Source: Natrinema sp046097095
GTDB taxonomy: Archaea; Halobacteriota; Halobacteria; Halobacteriales; Natrialbaceae
Reading direction: 5' to 3'
DNA length: 64,000 bases
NCBI RefSeq assembly: GCF_046097095.1
Contig: NZ_CP175698.1
Coordinates: 2,294,001-2,358,000 of the forward strand
Below, one piece after another: positions 1 through 8,937 of the stretch. The translations under genes and the position numbers were made by a program. Below the pieces are notes generated by a model. The model was not told the DNA's origin and made no database searches. It was given only the letters and a program-made list of their open reading frames with translations. How positions within the stretch are numbered: position 1 is the first letter of the stretch; each line of letters opens with the position of its first letter.

Positions 1-46
1 CGTCTGTCCGCGTTCCCGCCGACCGGCGTAGCTGCGTCGCTTGCGC

Positions 47-928
47 CTACGACTCAAGCCAGTTCGGTACGGCGTTGACCGACTCGAGCACCGCCGACGC
101 GCCCGCCGCCTCGTACTTTCGGCGGCCCTCCTCGCCGGTCAGTCCGCCGGTCAGGACGCCGACGCCGCGGTACTCGCGGCCCGGATCGGCCTCGCTCGCG
201 TTGACCGCCGTCCGAACGTCGTCTAGCGTGTCGCCGACGAAGGCGACCGCGTCGGCGTCGAACCGCGCTGCGAGCGTCGTCAGTGCCCGCGGGTGGGGCT
301 TGCCTTCCTCCCAGTCGTCCATCGTGAAGCGCCGCTCGACCGGGATTGCGTCGTCGAGCCCCACACGATCGAGGGCGATCTCGGCCTCGGCCGCCGGCCG
401 CCCGGTCAGGACTCCCACGTCGTAGCCCTCGAGCAGCCGATCCCGGACCTCTGGCTCGAGCAACACCGGCTCGTCGTGGATGAACCCCGGCGTCTCCCGC
501 TCGAGATCGGGCTCACCGCCCTCGAGCCCGCGATAGAGTTCGTCGCCGAGATACAGCTGTTGGAAGACGTCGCGCAGGCGCTCGCGATCCCAGCGCTCGC
601 GGATGCGCTGGGTCGCCCGCGCGCCGATCGCCTCACAGACGACGGTCTCGGCCGCCTCGAGGCCGCCACCCGCAGCTGCGATGTCGTCGGTGAAGGCCTC
701 GAGCGACCGATCGTACCCCTCCTCGGTCGCCAGCACGTAGAGCGCGGCGGCGTCGGTCAGCTCCCAATCGTTGTTAAACCCGCCCGCGTCTTTGAACTCC
801 TGAATGTCGCCCTTGCGAATCGTTCGGTCGTGGACTTCCGCAACGGACTCGACGATCGCCCGCCGGTAGGAGTCGGCGACGTCGACGAGCACTCCGTCGA
901 TGTCTAAGACGACGGCATCTGCGTTCAT
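47..928 (-). CDS. HAD superfamily (subfamily IA) hydrolase
   Basis: This is a 293-residue cytoplasmic HAD-fold phosphatase-type enzyme. The nucleophile motif DIDG lies at about residues 9-12 (VVLDIDGVLVD), the motif II region is LTGRPAAE near 175, the motif III lysine is in GKPHP near 210, and the motif IV acidic pair is in FVGDTLDDV near 232. A long helical cap of about 130 residues sits between motifs I and II. The length and layout fit the haloarchaeal/cyanobacterial HAD-IA family often labelled TIGR01548. The substrate cannot be read from sequence. The ATG at 928 precedes the motif I strand directly. The downstream gene on the same strand is at the window edge, so operon membership is unknown. 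Confidence 0.85.
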   Translation of the reverse strand: MNADAVVLDIDGVLVDVADSYRRAIVESVAEVHDRTIRKGDIQEFKDAGGFNNDWELTDAAALYVLATEEGYDRSLEAFTDDIAAAGGGLEAAETVVCEAIGARATQRIRERWDRERLRDVFQQLYLGDELYRGLEGGEPDLERETPGFIHDEPVLLEPEVRDRLLEGYDVGVLTGRPAAEAEIALDRVGLDDAIPVERRFTMDDWEEGKPHPRALTTLAARFDADAVAFVGDTLDDVRTAVNASEADPGREYRGVGVLTGGLTGEEGRRKYEAAGASAVLESVNAVPNWLES

Positions 929-993
929 ACCCGTCTAGACGGGACGGCGAGAATAAAGGCGGTCGGATTCGCTCGCGGCCGCCGGCGACCCGA

Positions 994-1623
994 TTATAGG
1001 AGCGGCAGTTGCACGCCGACGAGCGCGAACGCCGCGATTCCCAGCCCGAGCGCGTAGCACACGTCGGCCCACACCCACGAGAGGAGATTCGCGACGTAGA
1101 TCACGACGATCACGGGTAGTCCCAGCAAGACGACCGGCGAGCGCCGCCATTCGCTCCGAGATCTGTCCCAGAGCGCCCGCGCGTCGCCCGTGCTCGGAAA
1201 CGCCTGCATCCCGACCGACAGCCCCAGCCAGCCCGAGACGATCGCCATGACGAGCATCCCGCTCGAGGCCCGAACGTCGCCGGTCTTCACGAGGACCGCG
1301 AGCCAGGAAAACGCGGCGAACGCGGCGACGGTGTTGACGACGAACGGCGCGACGCTGATCGCGAACAGCCGTCGATAGCGCGCCGGCTCGCCGTGGCGGA
1401 CGTACCCGGCCGGCACCCCGAAGCCGAAGAACTTGACATCGTATACCGGGACGCCGACGAGACGGCAGGCCAACACGTGCGCGGCTTCGTGGACGACGAT
1501 CCCCGGAGCCGTCCCGAGGCGGACGAGATACCAACCCGCGGTCACGGCGACGCCGATGGCGACGACGATCACCGCGAGTGCGACGAGCCCGCCGATTCCC
1601 TGCACGGCCTGGCTTACGTTCAC
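994..1623 (-). CDS. Integral membrane zinc metalloprotease-like protein (HEAAH motif)
   Basis: This 209-residue multi-pass protein has a zinc-protease motif, VVHEAAHVLACRLVG, near residue 45, just after the first hydrophobic segment. HExxH within or beside a membrane helix is typical of site-2-type (M50-like) or DUF3267-like proteases. About five hydrophobic segments are visible. A second conserved-looking stretch, YDVKFFGFGVPAGYVRHGEP, follows the motif. No PDZ domain is present. A third zinc ligand (the usual NxxPxxxLDG of M50) is not obvious, so the proteolytic role is inferred from HExxH and topology only. It stands alone between the HAD gene and UPF0146. Confidence 0.65.
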   Translation of the reverse strand: MNVSQAVQGIGGLVALAVIVVAIGVAVTAGWYLVRLGTAPGIVVHEAAHVLACRLVGVPVYDVKFFGFGVPAGYVRHGEPARYRRLFAISVAPFVVNTVAAFAAFSWLAVLVKTGDVRASSGMLVMAIVSGWLGLSVGMQAFPSTGDARALWDRSRSEWRRSPVVLLGLPVIVVIYVANLLSWVWADVCYALGLGIAAFALVGVQLPLL

Positions 1624-1710
1624 GATCGCTGAAACGATCCCGCGACTAATAATCCGTTCGACCTGTTTGGATCTCGGTGTCAGCCCCCATTAGCGCTCGC
1701 GTCCGCTCTG

Positions 1711-2115
1711 TCACTCCGGCAGGGGCCGAGCCACGTACAACGTCCCCGTCTCGATCGGCGTTCGCTCGACCGGCACCGCCGGCTGATCGCCGCCGAGCGT
1801 CGTAAACAGAAACTCGGCGTCCGCGTCTCGAGCCACCGCGAGCGCCGGCCGGTGGAGTTCCGGCGGCAGGTTCCGTGCATAGATCGCGTCCGCGCCCGCG
1901 TAGACCGACGGCTCCGGGTCGACGACGTCGTCGCGCACGAAGGTCACACCGTCGGGAACCGCTCGGTCGTGAACGTCCGTCGCAGTGACCGACACCCCGT
2001 GGTCCGCCAGCGCTCGAGCGGTGTCGGTCCGGCGGCCGATCCCGATCTCGACGACGCGCTCGTAGTCGGCGAGGCACTCGAGCAGCGACCCAAAATCCCT
2101 GGGAGAGTGGCCCAC
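1711..2115 (-). CDS. UPF0146 family protein (methyltransferase-like fold)
   Basis: This small 134-residue protein starts at the GTG at 2115 (VGHSPRDFGSLLECLADYER). The longer reading frame extending upstream to 2574 lies antisense to amzA and is not credible. A Rossmann-type N-terminal block (VVEIGIGRRTDTARALADHG, then VTATDVHDRAVP) resembles the SAM-binding strand and loop of methyltransferases, which is how archaeal UPF0146 proteins look. No catalytic motif can be named. Its start is 39 bp from the divergent amzA start, so the two genes share one compact promoter region. The function of the family is unknown to me. Confidence 0.75.
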   Translation of the reverse strand: MGHSPRDFGSLLECLADYERVVEIGIGRRTDTARALADHGVSVTATDVHDRAVPDGVTFVRDDVVDPEPSVYAGADAIYARNLPPELHRPALAVARDADAEFLFTTLGGDQPAVPVERTPIETGTLYVARPLPE

Positions 2116-2124
2116 AGCGGGACG

Positions 2125-2130
2125 TTTATG
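2125..2130 (+). promoter_or_regulatory. TATA-like box for amzA
   Basis: TTTATG lies 25-30 bp upstream of the amzA ATG at 2155. This is the spacing expected for a haloarchaeal TATA box driving a leaderless transcript. The 39-bp divergent gap leaves no room for a long leader. Confidence 0.5.
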
Positions 2131-2154
2131 CCGCCCGCGGTCATACCACTTTCC

Positions 2155-2676
2155 ATGCTCGTCGATATCGTGCCGGTCGGCAACGTCCCCGCAGAGGTCA
2201 AGCGGGCGTCCTCCACCGCGTTGCGATCGGTTTACGACTGCGACGTGTCGATTAACGACTCGCAGTCGGTCCCAAACGGAGCCTACGACTCCGACCGGAA
2301 CCAGTACTCCGCCGAGACGTTCATCCAACTCGCCGAACGAGTCGGCCGCGGCGAGAAGAACATCGCCATCACCCCCCACGATCTCTTCTACCGACGCCGC
2401 AACTACGTCTTCGGCCTCGCCTACCTCGACGGCAGCGGGAGCGTCGTCTCGACCTACCGCCTCCAGACCTCGAGCGACGGCGGCTTCTCGAATCAAAGCG
2501 CCGCCGACATCTTCGAGGACCGCGTTCGCAAGGAAATCGTCCACGAGATCGGCCACACCTACGGCCTCGAGCACTGCGATAACAACCGCTGTGTCATGAA
2601 CTTCTCTCCGACGGTCCGCGAAGTCGACATCAAAGAGGAGAACCTCTGTGGGAGCTGTCAGCGGCTGATAAGCTGA
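2155..2676 (+). CDS. amzA: Archaemetzincin zinc metalloprotease
   Basis: This 173-residue cytosolic metzincin-type protease carries the full family signature: HEIGHTYGLEHC near residue 135, then CVMNFS, and a distal CGSC. Together these give the HExxHxxGxxHCx4CxM...CxxC pattern that binds a catalytic zinc plus a structural zinc. The usual family length is about 170-200 residues. The ATG at 2155 (MLVDIVPVGNV) is chosen over an upstream in-frame ATG because it matches the usual archaemetzincin N-terminus and the TATA position. It is divergent from UPF0146. Its physiological substrate is unknown. Confidence 0.93.
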   Translation: MLVDIVPVGNVPAEVKRASSTALRSVYDCDVSINDSQSVPNGAYDSDRNQYSAETFIQLAERVGRGEKNIAITPHDLFYRRRNYVFGLAYLDGSGSVVSTYRLQTSSDGGFSNQSAADIFEDRVRKEIVHEIGHTYGLEHCDNNRCVMNFSPTVREVDIKEENLCGSCQRLIS

Positions 2677-2710
2677 TTACCGTTCGACACGAACGCCGAA
2701 CATCGACGGC

Positions 2711-4525
2711 TTACGGCGCGTAGTAATATTCGCCGTCGCTTTTCTGCTGGCGATCCAATTGGGACTCGGGCTTGTTGATCCGCGGTCGCGAGGTGCGCTC
2801 GTCCCGGCGGAAGGTCACCTCGAGGTTCGCGAGGAACTCGTTCATGCCGTCACGCATCGGCTGAGGTTGGCCGGCGCGGCCGTGAACGGCGGGCTCACCG
2901 TCGAAGACCATGAGACGGTCGGCGAGCAGGTCCATCATGTAGATGTCGTGGTCGATGACCAACACGGTGGCGTCTTGCTGTTCGGCGTAGCGCCGGATCG
3001 CCTTGGTGGCCTGGACCCGCTGTTCGACGTCCAGATGCGCGGAGGGCTCGTCGAGCAGGTAGAGGTCGGCCGAATCGGAGAGACACGCGGCGATCGCGAC
3101 CCGCTGGCGCTCCCCGCCCGAGAGGTCGGCGAGGTTTTGCTCCATGATCCGTTCTAACTGCAGGGGCTGGGCGATCTCGGTGTTCCAGTACGAGGAGCCG
3201 AACTGGTCGGTGATCGACGAGAGGAAGGCGTCGACTCGCATGTGTTGGTCGATCGTGACGTACTGGGGCTTGTAGGCGATCTCGAGGTCGAGATCGGCGT
3301 CGCCCTCGGTCGGCTCGAGGTTGCCCGTCAGCAGCTTTGCAAACGTCGACTTCCCGATCCCGTTGGGGCCGACGACTCCGAGCACCTCGTTTTCGCGGAT
3401 CTCGCCGCCCTCGACCTCGAGGGAGAACTCGCCGTCGCCGTAGCGCTTGGTGAGATCGGGGTACTCGACGAGCGTCTCGGCGCGGCTCACGCTTCGGGGC
3501 GCGTGTTCCTCGAACTGGATCGGATCCGGACGGATCCGCATGTTCTCGTTGTCGAGATAGCCCGAGAGATACTCGTTGATCCCGTTGCGGACCGACTTCG
3601 GCGACGTGATAACGCCGTACGCGCCGGGCTCACCGTAGGCGACGTGCAACGTGTCGGCGAGGAGGTCCAAAATTGCGAGGTCGTGTTCGATGACCAGCAT
3701 CGACTTGTCCTCCTCCTCGGCGAGTTCGCGGATTAGCCGCGCCGCCGTCACGCGCTGGCCGATGTCCAGATACGGCGTGATCTCGTCGAGGAAGTAGAAG
3801 TCCGTGTCTCGAGCCAGCGTGGCCGCCAGCGCGACCCGCTGGAGTTCCCCGCCCGAGAGATCGTCGATCGACTGCTCCATGACCGGCTCGAGCGAGAGGC
3901 GCTCGACCAGCGACTCGAGGGCTCCGCGCTCGTCGGTTCGCTCGAGCAGTTCTCGAGTGTTGCCGTCGAAACTGTTCGGAATCTGGTCGACGTACTGTGG
4001 CTTTCGGGCGATCGTCACGTCGCCGTCGCGGACGTCCGCGATGTAATCTTGCAGTTCGGTCCCACGGTACGCTTCCAGGACCTCGTCCCAGCCGGGGGAT
4101 TCGTCGTAGCGGCCGAGGTTTGGCTCGAGTTCGCCCGCCAGAATGCGGACGGCGGTCGTCTTCCCGATTCCGTTGGGGCCGAGGATACCGGTGACCTGCC
4201 CTTCCTGTGGCGCGGGCAGTCCGTACAGCGAGAAGGCGTTTTCGCCGTAGCGGTGAGCGGGATCGTCCTGTAGCTCATTCGGCAGATTGATGATCTCGAT
4301 GGCGTCGAACGGACATTTCTCGACGCAGATCCCGCAGCTCTCGCCGAGACAGATCTCCTCGGAGATGTGGATCTGCTCGGGCTGGCCCTCGTCGGCCTCC
4401 TCGCCGCGGAGGGTGATACACTCCTTGCCGGTGCGATTCGGCGGGCAGTAGTTCTTGCACTCGTAGCTACACCGGTCGGGCTGACACCGGTCTAGGTCTA
4501 CGACGGCGATGCTATCGTCGGCCAT
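2711..4525 (-). CDS. rli: ABCE1/Rli ribosome-recycling ATPase
   Basis: This 604-residue twin-ATPase splits 70S ribosomes after termination, together with aRF1/aPelota. The N-terminal iron-sulfur domain holds two cysteine clusters, the first around CSYECKNYC and the second around CLGESCGICVEKCP. Two ABC cassettes follow, with Walker A motifs GPNGIGKTTA (near 118) and GPNGIGKSTF (near 390) and signature motifs LSGGELQR and LSGGERQR. The length and order are those of archaeal ABCE1. Its start is 1 bp past the stop of the EMC6-like gene upstream, so the two are co-transcribed. Confidence 0.97.
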   Translation of the reverse strand: MADDSIAVVDLDRCQPDRCSYECKNYCPPNRTGKECITLRGEEADEGQPEQIHISEEICLGESCGICVEKCPFDAIEIINLPNELQDDPAHRYGENAFSLYGLPAPQEGQVTGILGPNGIGKTTAVRILAGELEPNLGRYDESPGWDEVLEAYRGTELQDYIADVRDGDVTIARKPQYVDQIPNSFDGNTRELLERTDERGALESLVERLSLEPVMEQSIDDLSGGELQRVALAATLARDTDFYFLDEITPYLDIGQRVTAARLIRELAEEEDKSMLVIEHDLAILDLLADTLHVAYGEPGAYGVITSPKSVRNGINEYLSGYLDNENMRIRPDPIQFEEHAPRSVSRAETLVEYPDLTKRYGDGEFSLEVEGGEIRENEVLGVVGPNGIGKSTFAKLLTGNLEPTEGDADLDLEIAYKPQYVTIDQHMRVDAFLSSITDQFGSSYWNTEIAQPLQLERIMEQNLADLSGGERQRVAIAACLSDSADLYLLDEPSAHLDVEQRVQATKAIRRYAEQQDATVLVIDHDIYMMDLLADRLMVFDGEPAVHGRAGQPQPMRDGMNEFLANLEVTFRRDERTSRPRINKPESQLDRQQKSDGEYYYAP

Positions 4526-4526
4526 G

Positions 4527-4844
4527 TTAGCCCGACGCCTCCGCGGTGAGGAGGATCCCCCACGTCACGAACCAGAGCGCGAAGGTCATGAACGCGACGA
4601 ACAGGTAGTGTTTCGTCCCGAATTCGTCCTCGCCGTAGATTCCCGAGGCGTTGATGAGCAGATACTGGACGAGGATCGCACCCAGTACGAACGCGAGCGC
4701 CTGCGTGTTCTGGGCCGCCGCCTCGGACAGTCCGATCCAGGTTGCGGAGGCCAGTGCCGCGCCGACACCCAGCAGCGCGGACAAAGCAGTCACGCTGACC
4801 GAGCGAATGTGTTCGCGTCGGTCGCTGATCGATTCAGTCGACAT
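4527..4844 (-). CDS. Small membrane protein, EMC6-like
   Basis: This 105-residue protein has three hydrophobic segments (about residues 17-38, 48-66 and 80-100) and a short charged N-terminus. Its size, topology and position immediately before rli suggest the EMC6-like family (archaeal relatives of an ER membrane complex subunit involved in membrane protein insertion). That assignment is from memory of the family and of haloarchaeal annotation, not from a diagnostic motif. The stop codon is 1 bp before the rli ATG, so translation is probably coupled. An insertase-related role is inference. Confidence 0.6.
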   Translation of the reverse strand: MSTESISDRREHIRSVSVTALSALLGVGAALASATWIGLSEAAAQNTQALAFVLGAILVQYLLINASGIYGEDEFGTKHYLFVAFMTFALWFVTWGILLTAEASG

Positions 4845-4954
4845 AGAGAAACCTGCGGGGCCGGCGCTAAAAAGGCGTTCGCATTGGCCGACGGGTGTCG
4901 TCCGCGGCGTTTCGCGTCCCTCCTCGTGCAGGTAGTACGTGAGCGGCCGTCCGA

Positions 4955-5827
4955 TTACGTAATTTCGAATACATCTCCGTCGTTACGATTACTGCTATCC
5001 GAGTAGGTCACCTGATAGGACTCACCGGACGGGCCGATAACATCGATGTTCGAAATTTCGATGGTGATCGTCCCTTTTTCGTTGCCCTGCGTGTTGTACG
5101 TGAGCTGTGACGATTGCGGATCGAACGACGCGCTCCCTTTCCCGTTCCGGAGGGTGATGTCGCCGTCCCTCACGTCGCTGTAGTCGATGCCACCGGCGTT
5201 CTGCGGGTCGGAGAAATTAATCGTCGCAACGCCATTACTCCCGAGGCCGTCGGCAGTGAACGAGACCGTCTGCGTCGTCCCACTGGCGGGAACGTCACTC
5301 GCGTTAAACGCCGCAGCGCCGGTAAATTTCCCCTGCCCACACTGGATGTCGACGGTCGCATTGAACGTCGGCTTCGCGATGCGAATCGTCGTCCCCTCGA
5401 CGCCATCGACGCGAATCACGACGTTTTGTGGGCCGACGCTCTGTTTGGCCGCACACTCGACGGTAACGGGTTCGGACTCGCCGACGGCAATCGTATCGCC
5501 GGTTATCGGTGCTGCGACAGTTAACAGACCATCGTCGACGCTCCCATCGCCGATGGATTGGACCGTCACGTCTTGCACCTCGAGCGATTCGTCGACGTTG
5601 TTAGTAAGGGTCCCAACGCGAAGCGGGCTACTGTCGGCTCGCAGTCCCGTACCGCTTACGTCGCCTGCACTCTCGATACCGAGATAGGCGTTTGCATCCA
5701 CAGCAGTCTGAGCGTTCGTGGTGCGATCGGCCGCGAACGAACCGAAGCCAAACGACGGTCCGATCAGTAAGAGCGTCCCCACTAGTACTACTATCGCTCC
5801 AGCCTTCGTGATCGAGTTCTGGCCCAT
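4955..5827 (-). CDS. Exported protein with SipW-type signal peptide (TasA/AbpA-like candidate)
   Basis: This 290-residue secreted protein starts with MGQNSITKAG, one hydrophobic helix (residues 8-27) and the motif FGSFAADRTT. The A-DRT junction followed by a beta-rich mature part is what camelysin/TasA-type, SipW-processed proteins look like. The closely placed gene at 7122 has the same VQADRT junction. The mature region is threonine, serine and asparagine rich with no lysine clusters, and has two cysteines about 55 residues apart (VECAAK and DIQCGQ). The ATG at 5827 has a purine-rich GGGGGA eight bases upstream, which favours it over an in-frame start at 5926. Whether it polymerises is inference. 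Confidence 0.6.
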   Translation of the reverse strand: MGQNSITKAGAIVVLVGTLLLIGPSFGFGSFAADRTTNAQTAVDANAYLGIESAGDVSGTGLRADSSPLRVGTLTNNVDESLEVQDVTVQSIGDGSVDDGLLTVAAPITGDTIAVGESEPVTVECAAKQSVGPQNVVIRVDGVEGTTIRIAKPTFNATVDIQCGQGKFTGAAAFNASDVPASGTTQTVSFTADGLGSNGVATINFSDPQNAGGIDYSDVRDGDITLRNGKGSASFDPQSSQLTYNTQGNEKGTITIEISNIDVIGPSGESYQVTYSDSSNRNDGDVFEIT

Positions 5828-6239
5828 CGTTCCCCCTTGCGCCGCGCGTTTCGTTCTGTCGGGATCTGCTCCGTGAGATCCACGTTGCGGCGTATTTAGT
5901 CCGTCGGACTGGCTGGGTAAAAGCACAGTCTACCTTTCAAACCGTTTACTGCGTTTATTGCTGGTCGGTGGGCGTCGGATCCGACACGTACGAATCGATA
6001 CGGCCCCGTTTCTTGGTAACTGAACCCTCGACTCGATTTCGCGCGTTCGAACACCGCGTTTTCGAGTAGCGGTGTGAACAGAGCGGACGGTCTGTATCGG
6101 CGACCCGCTCGGGATCACGCCTCGAGTCCTGTGACGTTTGTGCTGCGGTCGGCCACACGCGACGAGACGCAACGTCCGGCTATCATACCTCCGCCCGTAG
6201 CGATTGGTGAACCGCGATGACCGTCCATCCGTGTTATGG
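5828..6239. other. Intergenic region upstream of the 5827 start
   Basis: No credible gene is seen in these 412 bases. The part next to the exported-protein gene holds a GGATCT/AGATCC inverted repeat (5862-5881) and a purine-rich Shine-Dalgarno-like stretch, so this mRNA is probably leadered. TAAATA and CTTTTA stretches near 5897-5925 are possible promoter elements. The rest reads as random-coil coding shadows. Confidence 0.5.
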
Positions 6240-6809
6240 CTATGGCGGCCGGTCCATCTCACCGAGTCGCATCCGCCGATTCTGGACGACGTGAACGACG
6301 GCAGAGACGCCAAACAGCGCAACCACCAGCGTCGCCCAGCCGAGTTCCGATATCGTCTCCGTCGGTACGACCCCGAGCCACAATCCACCCATCACGACCG
6401 AGCCGACGGCCGTCAAGCCGAGATAGTAGACGCCCCACGGGACCGAATCGTCGGGGACGATGTCGAGGTAAACGTCCAGCCGAGCCGCTTCATCAGTGAG
6501 TTCGACCGTCCGATCGTCGAACTTAATCATGTCTGCTCGCTCGAGCGTGGGAAGGTGCGTCTGCTGGAGCGAGGTATAGACGCGTTTTCGCTCCGCTGAC
6601 GTGATCTCCGCGATCTCCTTATCGAGTTCCCAGGCGGCGACGTGTTCGGCGAGGTCGCCGAGCGTGACGGGCTCGTCTTCACGCTTGCAGTAGTGGATGG
6701 CGTACCGGCGGCGCTGATTACTCAGTAGGTCGAAAACTTCGCCTTCTCGCGACTGCTCGTTTTGCCCTGTCGGCCCGGCCGTCGTCGATCGGCGTTCGCT
6801 GGCCCCCAT
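6240..6809 (-). CDS. DUF7344-like winged-helix protein with membrane tail
   Basis: This 189-residue protein starts at MGASERRST. The N-terminal half (about residues 25-115) is a winged-helix-type domain of the haloarchaeal DUF7344 kind: VFDLLSNQRRRYAIHYC, PVTLGDLAEHVAAWE and KRVYTSLQQTHLPTLERAD. This pattern is usual in haloarchaeal membrane-anchored regulators. Two C-terminal hydrophobic helices follow (about 132-152 and 158-175). It is divergent from the 7122 gene and sits between the two exported-protein genes, so it is the likely regulator of this locus (inference). A longer start at 7085 would add a low-complexity tail and is rejected. Confidence 0.7.
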   Translation of the reverse strand: MGASERRSTTAGPTGQNEQSREGEVFDLLSNQRRRYAIHYCKREDEPVTLGDLAEHVAAWELDKEIAEITSAERKRVYTSLQQTHLPTLERADMIKFDDRTVELTDEAARLDVYLDIVPDDSVPWGVYYLGLTAVGSVVMGGLWLGVVPTETISELGWATLVVALFGVSAVVHVVQNRRMRLGEMDRPP

Positions 6810-7121
6810 CCCCCTGATCAGTGTGAATGACTGTTCTGCTGATACATAACGCTTGTTGCCGACGAGTCGGAGCTTCTTTCGCAGTTCGGATTTCCCGAAT
6901 TCCGATGGCTCGCACTTCCACGAGGGACGTTTCAGCCGGTGCTTGCACCGACCGACGACCACAGCAGACAGTTCAAGACCGACTTGAAGGGACGTATGGC
7001 CGGTCTTTCGCCCGTTCTGGATACTCAATACAAAGTGGGTGACGTTCGTGGGTATCGGTAAGAACTGCGTTCCGGCACCCGCCACAGACCGGTGCTGGGA
7101 CGCGGGACGGTGATCATACCA
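6810..7121. other. Divergent promoter region between DUF7344 gene and exported subunit gene
   Basis: These 312 bases separate two divergent starts (6809 minus, 7122 plus) and hold no credible gene. On the minus strand, a TTATGTA stretch about 35 bases upstream of 6809 is a possible TATA box. On the plus strand, an AT-rich ACTCAATACAAAG stretch lies near 7020. As the shared control region of the surface locus, it is where the neighbouring regulator would be expected to bind. Confidence 0.45.
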
Positions 7122-7589
7122 ATGAGAATGAATCGACGTAACGTGTTAGTCGGACTGGGAACGATTGTCGCAGGTGGCGGAGCCGCGCTCGGGACGGGTG
7201 CGTTCAGTAGCGTCCAGGCAGACCGGACTATCAATGTGTCCACGACCGGTGACTCCAGCGCGCTCGTCACGCTAAACCCGTCCGGAAAGTACGCGATCAC
7301 AGAGAACAATCAACTGAAACTCGAGTTGACGAGCCTAAACAAAAACGCGGTCACGGACCTGGGAAATCAGTTCGGGATAACGCTGAACGGCGACGCCGAT
7401 ACCAGCAGTGATTACACCGTGTCAGTTAGCGTCAACAACGGCACGCAGCCGTCGGTGACGCTGGATTCGTCCACGCTGACACACGATGGCACTTCGTGGA
7501 ATACGATCACTGCGAGTATCTCCTTCGATCTCACGGGCACTACTACGCAAAGTGATATCGGCGATTCCATAACGATCTCTGTACAGTAA
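7122..7589 (+). CDS. Small exported protein with SipW/Tat-type signal (TasA/AbpA-like fibre subunit candidate)
   Basis: This 155-residue protein begins MRMNRRNVLVGLG, with a twin-arginine-like RR, a glycine/alanine-rich hydrophobic core and GTGAFSSVQADRT. Cleavage after VQA would leave a mature protein of about 120 residues starting DRT, made of alternating beta-prone and serine/threonine stretches and with no cysteine. This matches archaeal DUF1102/camelysin-like proteins and the SipW-dependent signal peptides of bacterial TasA. ATGs at 7122 and 7128 are both possible. It is the first gene of a plus-strand run including a dedicated Ser/His signal peptidase. Fibre formation is inference from family resemblance. 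Confidence 0.68.
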   Translation: MRMNRRNVLVGLGTIVAGGGAALGTGAFSSVQADRTINVSTTGDSSALVTLNPSGKYAITENNQLKLELTSLNKNAVTDLGNQFGITLNGDADTSSDYTVSVSVNNGTQPSVTLDSSTLTHDGTSWNTITASISFDLTGTTTQSDIGDSITISVQ

Positions 7590-7635
7590 TCACAGAGCGA
7601 GCTATCTGATTCTCTCTGCGTAGAAGCTATCGAAA

Positions 7636-8781
7636 ATGATCCTTCGATCCATCCTGATCGCGATCGGAGTCGTTGTTCTATTTATCGTTCCGACCGGCGC
7701 AGTTCTGGTCACTGATGGCGAGTCGACCGAGACCGGTACCGGAACCGTCGAGCTCTCTCCGACGTCGACCGCCAATAGTCGATATGCGACCATCGACGGG
7801 CAGACCCTCCGACTCGATATAAAGAAACTCAACGACCGCGCGATCACTCGTGCAGACGACGTTTTCGCGATCACGGTCACCGACGGCGACGTCAAGCGGA
7901 TCTGGATCGAGAACGACATCGCGGGGCTCACGTTTTACAGAGGCGACGATCCGACCGACGTGGTCAGTAAATCGAATCCGCTCGAGCTATCGACCGGCGA
8001 CGCTGCACGCATCGGCGTCGCGGTCGACACCCACACCGTTCGGAGCGGGACGGAGACGTTTTCGGTCACGGTGGAGTACGACGACGAATTCGACCCCGAG
8101 CCGAAGCCGGTGGTCGAGGGAACGACCGTCTCCGTCTCGTCGACGGCACTTGAGACCGGCAACACGCTGACGGCGACCGCCACGTACCGCAACGACGGCG
8201 ACGAAACGGGGACGACCACGGCGTCGCTAACGGTCGACGGGACGGTCGTGGATCAGAAGAGGCTCGAGTTGCGGCCCGGCGAGACGAAATCGGTCGCGTT
8301 CGAGCGGACGATGTACTGGCCGGGGACGTACGAGGTCGGCGTCGAGGGAGTCAGGAGCAGGCGGGTGACCGTCGAGGGGCCGCCGATCGAGGTGGTCAAC
8401 GCCTCCGTCGGCGACGGGACCGTCACCGCTGGGGGATCGGCGGCGGTGCAAGCGACGGTCAGGAACCCGACGGACGCGCCGGTCGATCGCACGCTCGAGC
8501 TGGCGGTCGACGGGATCGTCGTCGAGAGCCGGGCCGTCTCGATTCCGGCCGACGGCGAACGGACGGTGTCCTTCGAGCGGGCGTTCGCCGAGCCGGGGAC
8601 GTACGACATCGAAGTTAGCGGGGTGGCTGCGGGGGCGGTGACGGTCGAGGAGCCAGGACCGTTCACGGTTCGAAACCGGGAGCTCCCGGCGGCGATGACG
8701 GCGGCGCTCGCACCGCCGGCGACGGCGGGGCTACTGTTCCTCGCGGTGACGGCGAACCGCCGCTGGACGATCCTTCGATAA
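7636..8781 (+). CDS. Membrane-anchored surface protein: fibre-subunit-like domain plus two CARDB-type repeats
   Basis: This 381-residue protein has an N-terminal hydrophobic signal or anchor (residues 4-23), an N-terminal domain (about 35-140), two CARDB-like beta domains (about 148-235 and 240-325) and a C-terminal hydrophobic helix (about 350-372) ending in basic residues. The CARDB units repeat VDGTVVDQ...PGETKSVAFER...PGTYEVGVEG and VDGIVVES...ADGERTVSFER...PGTYDIEVSG. The N-terminal domain aligns with the preceding gene product: RYATIDGQTLRLDIKKLN against KYAITENNQLKLELTSLN, then A[IV]T...F[AG]IT. It may therefore be a tethering or base subunit for the same structure. It starts 46 bp after the upstream gene. 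Confidence 0.65.
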   Translation: MILRSILIAIGVVVLFIVPTGAVLVTDGESTETGTGTVELSPTSTANSRYATIDGQTLRLDIKKLNDRAITRADDVFAITVTDGDVKRIWIENDIAGLTFYRGDDPTDVVSKSNPLELSTGDAARIGVAVDTHTVRSGTETFSVTVEYDDEFDPEPKPVVEGTTVSVSSTALETGNTLTATATYRNDGDETGTTTASLTVDGTVVDQKRLELRPGETKSVAFERTMYWPGTYEVGVEGVRSRRVTVEGPPIEVVNASVGDGTVTAGGSAAVQATVRNPTDAPVDRTLELAVDGIVVESRAVSIPADGERTVSFERAFAEPGTYDIEVSGVAAGAVTVEEPGPFTVRNRELPAAMTAALAPPATAGLLFLAVTANRRWTILR

Positions 8782-8937
8782 GGTTCGTGGGTCGGTTCGC
8801 CGGATCGGGTGCGACGGCGACTCCTCGTCTCTCGACCTCGAGTCACCATCGTCGGACCTCTCGCGGGCTTTATATCTGAGCAGAGTTATAGTGAAGCCGA
8901 ACCGTCAGCCAATCATGACTGTCCTCGTGTCTCGCCC

